DNA of 64,000 bases from Labrys sp. WJW (GTDB taxonomy: Bacteria > Pseudomonadota > Alphaproteobacteria > Rhizobiales > Labraceae): NCBI RefSeq assembly GCF_001676615.1, contig NZ_LYXZ01000022.1:124001-188000 (forward strand), read 5' to 3'. Positions 25,543-33,965 of this stretch are shown here, piece after piece. Positions within the stretch are counted from its first letter, which is position 1. Every line of letters starts with the position of its first letter. Under the pieces are notes generated by a model that saw only the letters and a program-made list of their open reading frames with translations, did not search any database and had not been told where the DNA came from. A program made the position numbers and the translations under genes.

Positions 25543-25557
25543 GTTACAAAGTGTAAC
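25543..25557. promoter_or_regulatory. TetR operator palindrome
   Basis: GTTACA-AAG-TGTAAC, a perfect 15-base inverted repeat placed just before the TetR start codon. Position and symmetry are typical of an autoregulatory TetR site. Confidence 0.75.
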
Positions 25558-25702
25558 GCGAAATTGGAGGGACGTCAACGCGGGTTGATGACATAAGATG
25601 ATGCAATTTATAGTTGTGCATATCGTGGCCGGCAGAGAGCATGAACTATCCCTGCAGGGAGAATGCCGGCTTCACGCAATCCGGCGAGGAACCGGTCTCG
25701 AC

Positions 25703-26344
25703 CTAGGCGTTTCGATCGATGGAACCCCGGTTTTTCACCGTTCCGTCGGCGTCCACCTGTGTTCGAAAGCCCAGCCAGGCGACATTCAGCACGAGTTCGA
25801 GGATCTCCTCGCGCCTCGGTCCCGGATGATCGAGCCACCACACGGCGACCGCATGGAGACCTTCCTTCAGAAACGCCGCCGTGCCGTGTCGCTGCCATGA
25901 CGATTGACTTGGCGCGAAGTCGGTCAGCAGCGCGGCGATGCCGGCGGACGCGCCGGCCTGGACCTCGCGCGAAACTTTCGCCGCGACCCGATCACCCGCC
26001 GGAACCGTCAGCAGCACCCGCGCGGCCTCAGGCGATTGCTCGACGAATGCCAGGAAGGCGTCGATCGAACGCCGGAATTTTTGCTCGGGGCTGGTGTCAT
26101 CCTGCACGATCACCTTGCCCTTGCCGATCAAGCTGTCGCGGATTGACTCGAGCACGGCCAGGAACAGCGCCTGTTTGGAAGGAAAATGATCGTAGAGGAC
26201 CGGTTTGGTAATCTCCGCACGGGCCGCGATGTCGTCCATTTTCGTGCCGTCATATCCGTCGCGCGCAAATGCGCTCACAGCGGCTTCGATGATCCGGGCC
26301 CGCCGTTCTTCCGCACTCAGACGTTTGCGCACCCTTGACTTCAT
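25703..26344 (-). CDS. TetR-family repressor
   Basis: 213 residues. The N-terminal helix-turn-helix is RRARIIEAAVSAFARDGYDG followed by MDDIAARAEITKPVLYDHFP. The C-terminal ligand domain is unassigned. It is divergent from an NAD-dependent epimerase-like gene, with a perfect 22-base palindrome in the 54-base gap, so it most likely represses both itself and that gene. It is unrelated in detail to the TetR protein 180 bases away. Confidence 0.9.
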   Translation of the reverse strand: MKSRVRKRLSAEERRARIIEAAVSAFARDGYDGTKMDDIAARAEITKPVLYDHFPSKQALFLAVLESIRDSLIGKGKVIVQDDTSPEQKFRRSIDAFLAFVEQSPEAARVLLTVPAGDRVAAKVSREVQAGASAGIAALLTDFAPSQSSWQRHGTAAFLKEGLHAVAVWWLDHPGPRREEILELVLNVAWLGFRTQVDADGTVKNRGSIDRNA

Positions 26345-26356
26345 TGCGATCGATAC

Positions 26357-26378
26357 TAACCTACTTTAAAGTAGGTTA
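26357..26378. promoter_or_regulatory. TetR operator, 22-base perfect palindrome
   Basis: TAACCTACTTT followed by its exact reverse complement AAAGTAGGTTA, in the gap between the divergent TetR and epimerase genes. TACTTTAAAGTA also supplies an AT-rich core that could overlap a -10 box. Confidence 0.85.
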
Positions 26379-26398
26379 TCAAGCCGCGAGGTGAGACG

Positions 26399-27355
26399 AT
26401 GCGCATCTTAGTTGCGGGCGCGACGGGCGCGGTCGGACGCCGCCTGGTTCCGCGCTTGATCGGCAACGGCCATAGCGTGGTCGGATTGACGCGAACCCCG
26501 GCGAAGACCGGCCTCCTGCGAGAACTCGGCGCGGAGCCGGTTGTTGCCGACGCGCTCGATGAGACGGCCATTCGCGCATTGGTCTCTGCTGCGAAGCCGG
26601 ACGTGATCGTGCATCAGCTGACGGATTTGAAGGGGGCTTCGGACCTGCGCAAATTCGACCGCGTTTTCGCGAGCAGCAATCGGCTGCGCACCACCGGGAC
26701 TGACCATCTACTTGCAGCCGCGCGCGACTGCGGCGTGAAGCGGTTCGTCGCGCAGAGCTTCTGCGGCTGGCCTTATGCGCGAGTTGGCGGTGATGTGAAA
26801 GTCGAGGACGATCCGCTCGACCAGGATCCGCCGCAAGAGCTCCGCGAAACGCTCGATGCGATCCGTTATCTCGAGCACGCCGTCACGACAACGCCCGGCC
26901 TGGTTGGTGTCGCGCTTCGCTATGGTGGATTCTATGGCCCCGACACCGGCGTCTTCGATCCAGCCACGATCGAACGGATTCGCAGGCGTCGTATGCCGCT
27001 GATCGGTGGCGGCACCGCGTGGTGGTCATTCCTGCATATCGATGATGCAGCGGAGGTAACCGCGCTGGCGGTCGAGCGGGGCGAGGGCATCTACAACATT
27101 GTCGACGACGATCCGGCGCCGGTGCACGCTTGGCTCACCGAGATCGCTGCAATGCTCGGCGCAAAACAGCCATTCGGCGTGCCGGCATGGCTTGGCCGCC
27201 TTGCCGCCGGGCAGCATATCGTCGTCATGATGACGCAATCGCGTGCGGGATCGAACGCCAAGGCCAAGCGGGAACTCGGCTGGTCGCCGCGCCATCCTTC
27301 GTGGCGGCAGGGATTTGCCGAAATCATCCGGAATGGCGCGCAACCGGCCGCCTAG
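26399..27355 (+). CDS. NAD-dependent epimerase/dehydratase-like protein
   Basis: 318 residues, extended/atypical SDR. The N-terminal Rossmann motif is RILVAGATGAVGRRLVPRLI. Later segments (FVAQSFCGWPYARVGGDVKV, then GVALRYGGFYGPDTGVFD) fit this family; the classical YxxxK is not clear. GFYGP with an Arg before it resembles nucleotide-sugar epimerases, but proteins like this also act on quinones or as redox sensors. CGAGGTGAG precedes the ATG. Controlled by the divergent TetR. Confidence 0.82.
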   Translation: MRILVAGATGAVGRRLVPRLIGNGHSVVGLTRTPAKTGLLRELGAEPVVADALDETAIRALVSAAKPDVIVHQLTDLKGASDLRKFDRVFASSNRLRTTGTDHLLAAARDCGVKRFVAQSFCGWPYARVGGDVKVEDDPLDQDPPQELRETLDAIRYLEHAVTTTPGLVGVALRYGGFYGPDTGVFDPATIERIRRRRMPLIGGGTAWWSFLHIDDAAEVTALAVERGEGIYNIVDDDPAPVHAWLTEIAAMLGAKQPFGVPAWLGRLAAGQHIVVMMTQSRAGSNAKAKRELGWSPRHPSWRQGFAEIIRNGAQPAA

Positions 27356-27741
27356 ACCGAGACCTATGCCGTCGAGGTGCCAAGAGGTATGAGCTACGGA
27401 TACGATCCGGCGGCGGCTCTCACGAACGTCGGCATCCTGGATGCGACCATGCTCCGAGCGCCGCAAGAAGGGCCTGGAGCGGATTTTTCCTGCCTAAGGA
27501 CAAACTATGTTGTGATTTGCGGACAAAGATTGATTCACTGCGCACAACCCATAGGGGAATGAAGCCGCTCCAACACCGTGAAATCAAACAACGCACTGGA
27601 ATGAAAAAATGTTTCACGGTATGAATATGGACTAAGGCAGGTACCGGATCGTTGTCGTGGCTTGAAGCGCCCCGAAACAGAGAAGGCCCAAAACAGAAGA
27701 CGTCGGATCAGAGGTGGCGCGCGCCGCAAATCGAGGGGCAT
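27356..27741. other. Intergenic region with a long inverted repeat
   Basis: 386 bases. ACCGTGAAA (27575-27583) and TTTCACGGT (27612-27620) form a perfect 9-base inverted repeat around a 28-base AT-rich loop. No convincing gene; a 61-codon frame at 27377 has no supporting features. The leader of the following regulator gene lies here. Confidence 0.4.
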
Positions 27742-28434
27742 ATGAACGCCGAGGGGAAAAGCCAGCGTCAAGGCATCGAGGTCGATAGGATGCGGGGAGC
27801 TCCGGAAGGCCGGTTCAGGGTGCTGATCGCCGAGCGCAACCCCTTGGTTGTGGCTGCTCTCGGCGACATGATCAAGAATGATGCCCGTTTTGAGCTGGTT
27901 GCCAGCGTGCAGTCCGGCGGGGCCTTTCTGGCGGCTGTGGCCGAGCCCAAATTCGACCTGGCCGTCCTCGGCTGGAAACTGTCGGACATGAACGGTGCCG
28001 AAGTGCTGGAGGAAATGCGACAGCGTGGCCTGCATACACGCATCGTCATCTTCTCGAACGATCATGACATCGCCATTCTCAAGCAGTGCGTGCGCCTGGG
28101 CGTGCAAGGCTATTGCTACCAGTTCGACGACCCGGCCATTCTGTTCGACACGCTGGTGGCGGTCGCCCATGGCCGGATCTGCATCCCCTACCTGGACGTG
28201 TCCAAGATCAACGACACCCCGCTTTCACGCCTGACGACCCGCGAGCGCGAACTGCTTGCCGTGCTCGCCGACGGCTGGACCAATCTGCAGATCGCCGCCC
28301 GCACCGGAATCTCGGAAAACACGGTCAAATATCACCTCAAGAATCTCTACGACAAGCTCGAGGTGCGCAATCGCGCCATGGCGGTCGCCCTCTATGCCAC
28401 CGAGAAGAGCAGGGGCCCGCAGGCCAATTCCTGA
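27742..28434 (+). CDS. LuxR/NarL-type response regulator without phosphoacceptor Asp
   Basis: About 230 residues from the ATG at 27742, which has GAGGGG just upstream. The receiver domain (residues ~18-135) starts FRVLIAERNPLVVAALGDMI. The phosphorylation loop reads FDLAVLGWKLSDMNG, where the invariant Asp of the usual LLD is Gly. The conserved Ser/Thr region IVIFSNDHD and the Lys-region ILKQCVRLGVQGYCYQF are still recognisable. The LuxR helix-turn-helix is intact (LTTRERELLAVLADGWTNLQ, then TVKYHLKNLYDKL). An orphan regulator with no kinase nearby; control must be phosphorylation-independent. Confidence 0.87.
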   Translation: MNAEGKSQRQGIEVDRMRGAPEGRFRVLIAERNPLVVAALGDMIKNDARFELVASVQSGGAFLAAVAEPKFDLAVLGWKLSDMNGAEVLEEMRQRGLHTRIVIFSNDHDIAILKQCVRLGVQGYCYQFDDPAILFDTLVAVAHGRICIPYLDVSKINDTPLSRLTTRERELLAVLADGWTNLQIAARTGISENTVKYHLKNLYDKLEVRNRAMAVALYATEKSRGPQANS

Positions 28435-28545
28435 CGCAAGGCGGTTGCTGGCTTCACACACGCTCGATTGCGATTGCAGGTGCGTACGTCATCGGCCTGT
28501 CATGACGGCAAGGCAGAAGGCCGCGCGTGTGAGGAGAGCGACGCG

Positions 28546-28680
28546 ATGACCATCGAACTTTGGCCCTTTCTGGTTCTACCCCTTGCCGGGCTCGTGGCGG
28601 GGGCGGGCATCGTTCGCTTCGTCATCGGACCGGACTGGATGGAATGCCTGCGCCAGCGCCGCGAGTTTCAGCGCCGTTAG
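28546..28680 (+). CDS. Small membrane protein, 44 residues
   Basis: ATG at 28546 preceded by GAGGAGA. It encodes one hydrophobic helix (LWPFLVLPLAGLVAGAGIVR) followed by a basic tail ending REFQRR. It follows the response regulator after 111 bases on the same strand. No family recognised; the ribosome site and helix make a real small protein plausible. Confidence 0.5.
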   Translation: MTIELWPFLVLPLAGLVAGAGIVRFVIGPDWMECLRQRREFQRR

Positions 28681-28714
28681 GACTTCCTCCGAAAAAGTTG
28701 CGAGGCAAGCACGC

Positions 28715-29020
28715 CTATCGGCAAGGCGATGGCCTGAACTCTCCCACGTCCTGATCAGGGATCCGCAGGATCGCGACCGGTGGCAACCTGCCCATCTCGA
28801 GCAGCCAGCGATCGTCCCGTTCAAGGTCACCGGGAGAGGGTGAAATGATCTCGACATCGATAACCGAAAGATCACCTGCCGAGCCTTCGGCCTTCGCCAG
28901 GGACCCCGTGGGTACGAGCACTTCGACGAGATGGCTGCGTGCGGCAAAGGCCTCAGCCGCTGGCAGGATCCACGACGCTGGGTGATCCAAAGGCGGCTTC
29001 GATGACGGCACCTGCCGCAA
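28715..29020 (-). CDS. Possible short hypothetical protein overlapping the amidase end
   Basis: About 101 codons from a TTG inside the end of the amidase gene. From ~28970 to 28720 the frame has coding-like composition (HLVEVLVPTGSLAKAEGSAG, then RDDRWLLEMGRLPPVAILRI). It could be a small gene translated by coupling or the remnant of a larger one. No family recognised. This is the only candidate in the 272-base gap between the small membrane protein and the amidase. Confidence 0.3.
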   Translation of the reverse strand: MRQVPSSKPPLDHPASWILPAAEAFAARSHLVEVLVPTGSLAKAEGSAGDLSVIDVEIISPSPGDLERDDRWLLEMGRLPPVAILRIPDQDVGEFRPSPCR

Positions 29021-30356
29021 GGCACAGGTCCTCGCGGAAGCGCGGCGCGAGCAATTGAACCCCCGTCGGGGTCCGCCCGCTCAATCCGGTAAAGACCGAG
29101 AGCCCCGGCAGACCGAGGAAGGGCACGCCGATTTGCGGGATCTGGGCGCTCCAGACCCGCTGGAATGCCGCCTGGCCCCTGAGGTCCAGATCATCCTCGA
29201 ACGGCAGATCGGCTGATACCGGCAGCAACACGACCGGATAGGTCTCCATGAAGAGCTGCCACTGCCGGATCAGGGTGGCTCGCCGGGTCAGCGCCTGGGA
29301 ATAGGAGGCGAGGGTGGTGGAGCGCCCAAGCGCCTGGTGACCCCGCAAAACGGTGAGCGCGCCCGGATCGCCTTCCTTTTCGGCCGCGGCAAGCTTGGCC
29401 TCGTAGCCTTCGCCGATCCAGAGCCGGATCTGCAGTTCGGCTGCTTCACGCAGCGGCGGCAGATCCTCGACCTCCTCGACGATCCAGCCGGCGGCCTCCA
29501 AATGCCGGGCGGCCTCGCGCAGCTTGGCGCGAATGGCCTCGCAGGTGCCGATCCTGCCCGGATCGAGGCAAAGAGCGACGCGTCTGGTGACGTCCGGCCC
29601 CGTCAGCGGCGCGGGCGCCCACCACGGATCGCGTGCGTCCCGGCGCGACAGTGCCTTGAGCGCAAGTCCGAGGTCGTCGATCGAGCGGGCCAAGGGGCCG
29701 GATACCGCCGTGATCTGGCCGCCGATATCGCGCTCGGGAGATGAGGCGTTGTAGGCCGCCACCCGTCCGGGCGAGGGGCGCAGGCCGTGGACACCGCAAG
29801 CATAGGCGGGATAGCGGATCGAGCCGGCTATATCGGTGCCATGCGCGATGGAGCCGATGCCGCTCGCGACCGCCGCGGCTGCGCCGCCGGACGATCCGCC
29901 GGGCGTCAGCGCGGGATCATGGGGGTTCTTCGTATGGCCGTGCAGGCGGTTGCTGGTGAACCAGCGATAGGAAAAAGCCGGTGTGTTGGTCCGGCCCAGC
30001 AGGATCGCCCCGGCCGCGAGCAGGCTGTCGACGACGGGGCTGTTGTCCGCGGCCAGCAGATCCTTCTGCAAGGTCACGCCGTTGGTGGTGGCATATCCCT
30101 TTTGGTCCACATTGACCTTGACGGTAACGGGGACCCCTGCCAGCGCGCCGCCTTCTTCGCCGCGGGCAATGGCGGCATCGATCCGGCCCGCCTGTGCCAG
30201 GACGTCGTCGGGTCGCATGTCGACCACGGCGTTGATCGACGGGTTGACGGCAGACAGCCGGTCGAGTGCTGCCGCTGCGACATCGCGTGCAGACACCTGC
30301 CTGGATTTGACGAGAGTGGCGATTTTCATCGCGTCCAAGCGCCAGAGTTCATTCAT
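28953..30356 (-). CDS. Amidase (amidase signature family)
   Basis: 467 residues. It hydrolyses an amide bond by a Ser-cisSer-Lys triad. The Lys is in GVPVTVKVNVDQKG (Lys ~80), the cis-Ser in LTPGGSSGGAAAAVASG (~155/156) and the nucleophile Ser in GTDIAGSIRYPAYACG (~179). The C-terminal half (QIPQIGVPFLGLPGLSVFTG) fits the family. It is not in a gatCAB context, so it is a catabolic amidase of unknown substrate. GGAAAAC lies before the ATG. Confidence 0.92.
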   Translation of the reverse strand: MNELWRLDAMKIATLVKSRQVSARDVAAAALDRLSAVNPSINAVVDMRPDDVLAQAGRIDAAIARGEEGGALAGVPVTVKVNVDQKGYATTNGVTLQKDLLAADNSPVVDSLLAAGAILLGRTNTPAFSYRWFTSNRLHGHTKNPHDPALTPGGSSGGAAAAVASGIGSIAHGTDIAGSIRYPAYACGVHGLRPSPGRVAAYNASSPERDIGGQITAVSGPLARSIDDLGLALKALSRRDARDPWWAPAPLTGPDVTRRVALCLDPGRIGTCEAIRAKLREAARHLEAAGWIVEEVEDLPPLREAAELQIRLWIGEGYEAKLAAAEKEGDPGALTVLRGHQALGRSTTLASYSQALTRRATLIRQWQLFMETYPVVLLPVSADLPFEDDLDLRGQAAFQRVWSAQIPQIGVPFLGLPGLSVFTGLSGRTPTGVQLLAPRFREDLCLAAGAVIEAAFGSPSVVDPASG

Positions 30357-30543
30357 CGCGGTTTTCCGATTCCCTCAATCATGGCATGAAAGCAGAAATA
30401 GTGTCGGCTCGATGCCCATGGAGCAAGAAGGATCATGGCATTTCGCGTCGACGACGGGCGAATTCGCTTCCGCGATCGTGGAATAGGGCGAAGTGCCATT
30501 TGCACGATCAGCTTCAATCATCAATGAGGATCTTGGATTGAAC

Positions 30544-31107
30544 ATGTCGCGTATCGGATCGAATCAGGCAGCGGCATGGCTGTTGCCATTGCTGTTTGCG
30601 AGCCTGTTCTTGGCGGCTCAGACGAGTTCTTTTGCCGCCGGAATCACGCCCTTGGCGGAAAAGGTCGGCCATCGCCTATCCTATATGAAGGATGTCGCTG
30701 GGTATAAGGCGCAAAATCACCTGCCGATCGAAGATCTGGCCCAGGAAGCCAAGGTCTTGGCCAGTGCCAAGTCCGATGCGGAGAAACTGGGGCTGGATCC
30801 CGCCACGGTGGAGCCCTTCATCATCGCCCAGATCAATGCTGCCAAGGCCGTCGAATATCGCTATCTGGCCGATTGGCTGGCGCAGCCCGAGGCGGGCTGG
30901 CAACCGCGCCCGCTCGACAAGGTACGGCAGGACATCGCCCGGTTGAGCCAGGACATTCTGAGGCAGATGGCGCAGGACCTCAAAAGCGGACGGTTCACCT
31001 CGGATGAGCGTTCCAGCTTCTTCAAGGCAGTACACGAGCCCAATCTGAAGGAATCGGACAAGCAGCGATTGTTCAGTGCCTTGCTGGCGATAAGGCTGGC
31101 GAAGTAG
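30544..31107 (+). CDS. Exported chorismate mutase (AroQ gamma class)
   Basis: About 187 residues from the ATG at 30544. A signal peptide (WLLPLLFASLFLAAQTSSFA, cut after ~35) is followed by an all-helical AroQ domain: LAEKVGHRLSYMKDVAGYK (Arg, Lys ligands), HLPIEDLAQEAKVLASAKSD and PFIIAQINAAKAVEYRYLAD. The enzyme converts chorismate to prephenate. The gamma class is periplasmic or secreted and does not belong to the cytoplasmic aromatic pathway. It is monocistronic. Role in the periplasm unknown; in some pathogens and symbionts such enzymes influence the host. Confidence 0.88.
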   Translation: MSRIGSNQAAAWLLPLLFASLFLAAQTSSFAAGITPLAEKVGHRLSYMKDVAGYKAQNHLPIEDLAQEAKVLASAKSDAEKLGLDPATVEPFIIAQINAAKAVEYRYLADWLAQPEAGWQPRPLDKVRQDIARLSQDILRQMAQDLKSGRFTSDERSSFFKAVHEPNLKESDKQRLFSALLAIRLAK

Positions 31108-31211
31108 GACTTGAGGGGCTGCGCGTAGCGCGTCCTCAGATCATGGCGGCCATGGGTTGCACTGACCGCGGGGAGGTGCTGCTCCCTCCGTCATAATGCA
31201 GGGCTGGCGGT

Positions 31212-31625
31212 TCACGCGGTTCCCCGTCCAGTCACGATCAGCCGCGCGGCGAGGGCCGTGGCTTCCTCGGAAGAGGCGGCAATTTCCATGGCGATCCCGA
31301 AGGCCTTGGTGGCCATCGCTGTCTGGGCCCGGAGCGCTACGCGCTTCAGGCGATCGGGCTCGATGGCGATCAAGGACAGGCAAAGCCTGCCGAGAGCCTG
31401 CTTGTTCGCCTTGAGCCAGATACCCCTGCGCTTGCGATCCTCATGGGCTTCTTCCGCATGACCGGCAGGAAAGACCACGACGAAGGGCTGGCCTTGCGCA
31501 AGAAGTGCCTCCATCTCGCTCATCCAGCGCCCGGCATAGCCCGGAACTATTGCCTCGGGCCGGGACCGAATGATCGGAAAGCCGGAAACGTCGTGGACGA
31601 TGAAGGCCTGATGGTCGAATGGCAT
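31212..31625 (-). CDS. Hypothetical protein downstream of FAD monooxygenase
   Basis: 137 residues, GAGGA 7 bases before the ATG. It is soluble, with alpha/beta character: MPFDHQAFIVHDVSGFPIIR at the start, then LAQGQPFVVVFPAGHAEEAH and KRRGIWLKANKQALGRLCLS. It lies 21 bases after the monooxygenase on the same strand, so probably one operon. The family is not recognised by me; the tight coupling suggests an accessory role. Confidence 0.65.
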   Translation of the reverse strand: MPFDHQAFIVHDVSGFPIIRSRPEAIVPGYAGRWMSEMEALLAQGQPFVVVFPAGHAEEAHEDRKRRGIWLKANKQALGRLCLSLIAIEPDRLKRVALRAQTAMATKAFGIAMEIAASSEEATALAARLIVTGRGTA

Positions 31626-31646
31626 AGTCGATCCTCGGTGTCGTAG

Positions 31647-32840
31647 TCAGATGGCGGCGCGTTCGCCGAAAAGGCGTTGTGCACCCTGCAGGGAGGCCGC
31701 GATCGCCCTATTGGCCCGCCGGCGCAGATCGCCTTCATAGGCGGCAATCGCTGTCGGAAGTGGCGACTTGCCGGTAGCGGCCAGGCTCAACCAGGTGGCA
31801 AGATGCGCCGCATCATCGAGCGCCGTGTTGGCACCGACGCCACCGGCCGGGCTCATCGCGTGGATCGCGTCGCCCAGCACGGTCACGCGGCTCGGCGCCC
31901 ATGCGGGCAGGGGGCCGGCACTGCGTATCGCAAGCGCAGCAATGGTCGATCGATCGGCTTTGGCAAACAGGGCGCGCAAACCACCGGCCCAGGAGCGGGC
32001 GAGGTACTGGACCCGAGCCGCCAGTGCCTCCCCATCCGCCTCGCGCAAGGTCGCCTCGTCCAGTCCCAGGCTCGTCCGCCGGCCAATGACGGCCCAATAG
32101 AGATAATCCGCGATCGGCGTGAGCCCCGCCGTATCCAGCGGGAGGCGAAAGGTCATGGCATCGACGATCACCGCGAAGTCATCGGCGAAGATCACGGACG
32201 TTCCGTCCAAGAGCGTGTCGGCAACCTGACCGTCGAAGGAGAGATGGGATTTGCCGTAGATGCAAACGGCGCCGGTATCCTTCGGCGCCAGCAGCGGCCA
32301 GCCTTGCCGACATACGGCGGAATTCACGCCGTCGGCGGCGACGAGGATGTCGGCTTCGCACGCCGTGCCGTCTTCGAATCCTATTGTAACCGCGCCCTCA
32401 TCCCGCGTGTCGAAGCGGCGAAAGGCCTTGCCGAAGTGGACGCGGTCCTCGATACCGCACAGGAGAATTTCCCGAAGGGTGAGACGGTTGGCGCTGAGAT
32501 CGCCGTCGCTTGATGGGTCTGCACCCACCGCCGAGGGGCGCCAGTTGCCGGAAGGGCGGCCTTCGACCGGCTCGAGTCGGGGATCGAGAAAACGTCCATT
32601 CGAGTGGTAGACGGCACAGGTCTGGCGAAAAAGCTGGTTCAAGTCGGATGTCAGACAGGTTGCCAGTGCCTGTTGACCCGTCTCGTCGATCTTGATCCTG
32701 TAGCCCTGGGTCCGGCTGTCTGCCGCCTCGTCCTTTTCATAGACATCAAAGGAGATGCCGCGCTGCTTCAGTCCTTGGGCGAGGCAGAGACCGCCCAGCC
32801 CTGCACCGATGATAGCGACATGAAAGGGCCGACGGGTCAT
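31647..32840 (-). CDS. FAD-dependent monooxygenase (PHBH-like)
   Basis: 397 residues. The FAD-binding motif is VAIIGAGLGGLCLAQGLKQR at the N-terminus, with the acidic end of beta-2 in DVYEKDEA. The DG motif is ILVAADGVNSAVCR and the GD motif VTVLGDAIHAMSPAGGVGAN. This family hydroxylates aromatic compounds or antibiotics with NAD(P)H and oxygen. It forms an operon with a 137-residue hypothetical and is divergent from an AraC-type regulator that probably controls it. Confidence 0.9.
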   Translation of the reverse strand: MTRRPFHVAIIGAGLGGLCLAQGLKQRGISFDVYEKDEAADSRTQGYRIKIDETGQQALATCLTSDLNQLFRQTCAVYHSNGRFLDPRLEPVEGRPSGNWRPSAVGADPSSDGDLSANRLTLREILLCGIEDRVHFGKAFRRFDTRDEGAVTIGFEDGTACEADILVAADGVNSAVCRQGWPLLAPKDTGAVCIYGKSHLSFDGQVADTLLDGTSVIFADDFAVIVDAMTFRLPLDTAGLTPIADYLYWAVIGRRTSLGLDEATLREADGEALAARVQYLARSWAGGLRALFAKADRSTIAALAIRSAGPLPAWAPSRVTVLGDAIHAMSPAGGVGANTALDDAAHLATWLSLAATGKSPLPTAIAAYEGDLRRRANRAIAASLQGAQRLFGERAAI

Positions 32841-33000
32841 GCAAAGCCTGTTCCGGAGCAGGCGTCCGCAGCCATGGCCACGTGCCTGCCCTCATTCCTG
32901 TTTCGATGCGTCCTTGCGGTTCAATGCCACTCGGCCGGGAGACGCTCCTGCATGTAGGTGACTAGGCTAGAGCGGCGCGGAAAATCCTGATAACGACATC

Positions 33001-33028
33001 TGGCCAAATAATAGTGAGAAGTGGCCAA
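33001..33028. promoter_or_regulatory. Candidate AraC-type direct-repeat operator
   Basis: TGGCCAA at 33001-33007 and again at 33022-33028, start-to-start spacing 21 bases (two helical turns), the arrangement AraC proteins use. It lies in the divergent gap next to the AraC gene start. Confidence 0.4.
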
Positions 33029-33029
33029 G

Positions 33030-33857
33030 ATGGTGCCTGATCTTCAGGGCATGGATTTCATCGAGCGGTCGGACGGACCGCCGCTGGTCGCGATATGGGG
33101 TGGCGAGGAGCCGGAAAGCCGGTATCGCCTGGGTACCCGTGAATATGATTGGCACAGCCATGTGCGCGGCCAGGTCTTTTGTGTCGAGAGCGGGCTCGTC
33201 CATGTACGCACGTCGCAGGGGTCATGGCTGCTGCCGCCTCACCGCGCCGGGTGGATACCGCCGGGAGAGGAACATTGGGCCAGCGTCAGCGGTGCCACCA
33301 GCGGTTGGAGCGTCGTCGTGGCTCCGGAGCAGACCCGGCAATTGCCGGACCGGCCCTGCGTCTTCGGCATCAGCGAGTTGATGCGGGCATTGGTTCGGCG
33401 CGCCGTCGCTTGGACGATGCTGCCATCGCTATCCCCCGAGCAGCAGCGCATCTTGCAGGTTCTGCTCGATGAGATCGCGCGCGCGCCGCATGAGCCGCTC
33501 CACCTGCCCATGCCATCCGACCCGCGGCTGGCGCGTATCGCTCGGGCTGTCCTAAGTGAGCCGAGCAGCACCCGCACATTGGAGCAATGGGCGACCTGGG
33601 GAGCGGTCTCCGCGCGGACGCTGCGCCGGCTGATGCAGGCCGAAACCGGCCTCGGTTTCGCGGCGTGGCGCCAGCAGGTCCGACTGACCCATGCCCTCGA
33701 AATGCTTGCCTGCGGGGAGCCGGTCGCCACCATTGCGGACGCGCTGAACTATGCCTCTCCCAGCAATTTCATTGCGATGTTCCGGCGTGCCTTCGGCGAA
33801 TCGCCGGCGCGCTATTTCTCGGGACGCGGACCACGGGACTTCGAGAAGAGCGGCTAG
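33030..33857 (+). CDS. AraC-family regulator with cupin N-terminus
   Basis: About 275 residues. The N-terminal cupin-like part (residues ~30-110) has YDWHSHVRGQVFCVESGLVH and LLPPHRAGWIPPGEEHWASV, with metal-type His/Glu. The C-terminal double helix-turn-helix shows WATWGAVSARTLRRLMQAET and IADALNYASPSNFIAMFRRA. Starts at GTG 33021, ATG 33030 and ATG 33051 are possible; 33030 follows GAGAAG at good distance. Likely controls the divergent monooxygenase operon. Confidence 0.88.
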   Translation: MVPDLQGMDFIERSDGPPLVAIWGGEEPESRYRLGTREYDWHSHVRGQVFCVESGLVHVRTSQGSWLLPPHRAGWIPPGEEHWASVSGATSGWSVVVAPEQTRQLPDRPCVFGISELMRALVRRAVAWTMLPSLSPEQQRILQVLLDEIARAPHEPLHLPMPSDPRLARIARAVLSEPSSTRTLEQWATWGAVSARTLRRLMQAETGLGFAAWRQQVRLTHALEMLACGEPVATIADALNYASPSNFIAMFRRAFGESPARYFSGRGPRDFEKSG

Positions 33858-33965
33858 GACATTTCAAGAAAGGTGGATGGAACATGCCATCGAGAAAACG
33901 TCCCGGTACGGCTTGTGGAACCAGCCGTATCGGGTGATTGCGGCTCTCCGGCGGAAGCGGCCGGT

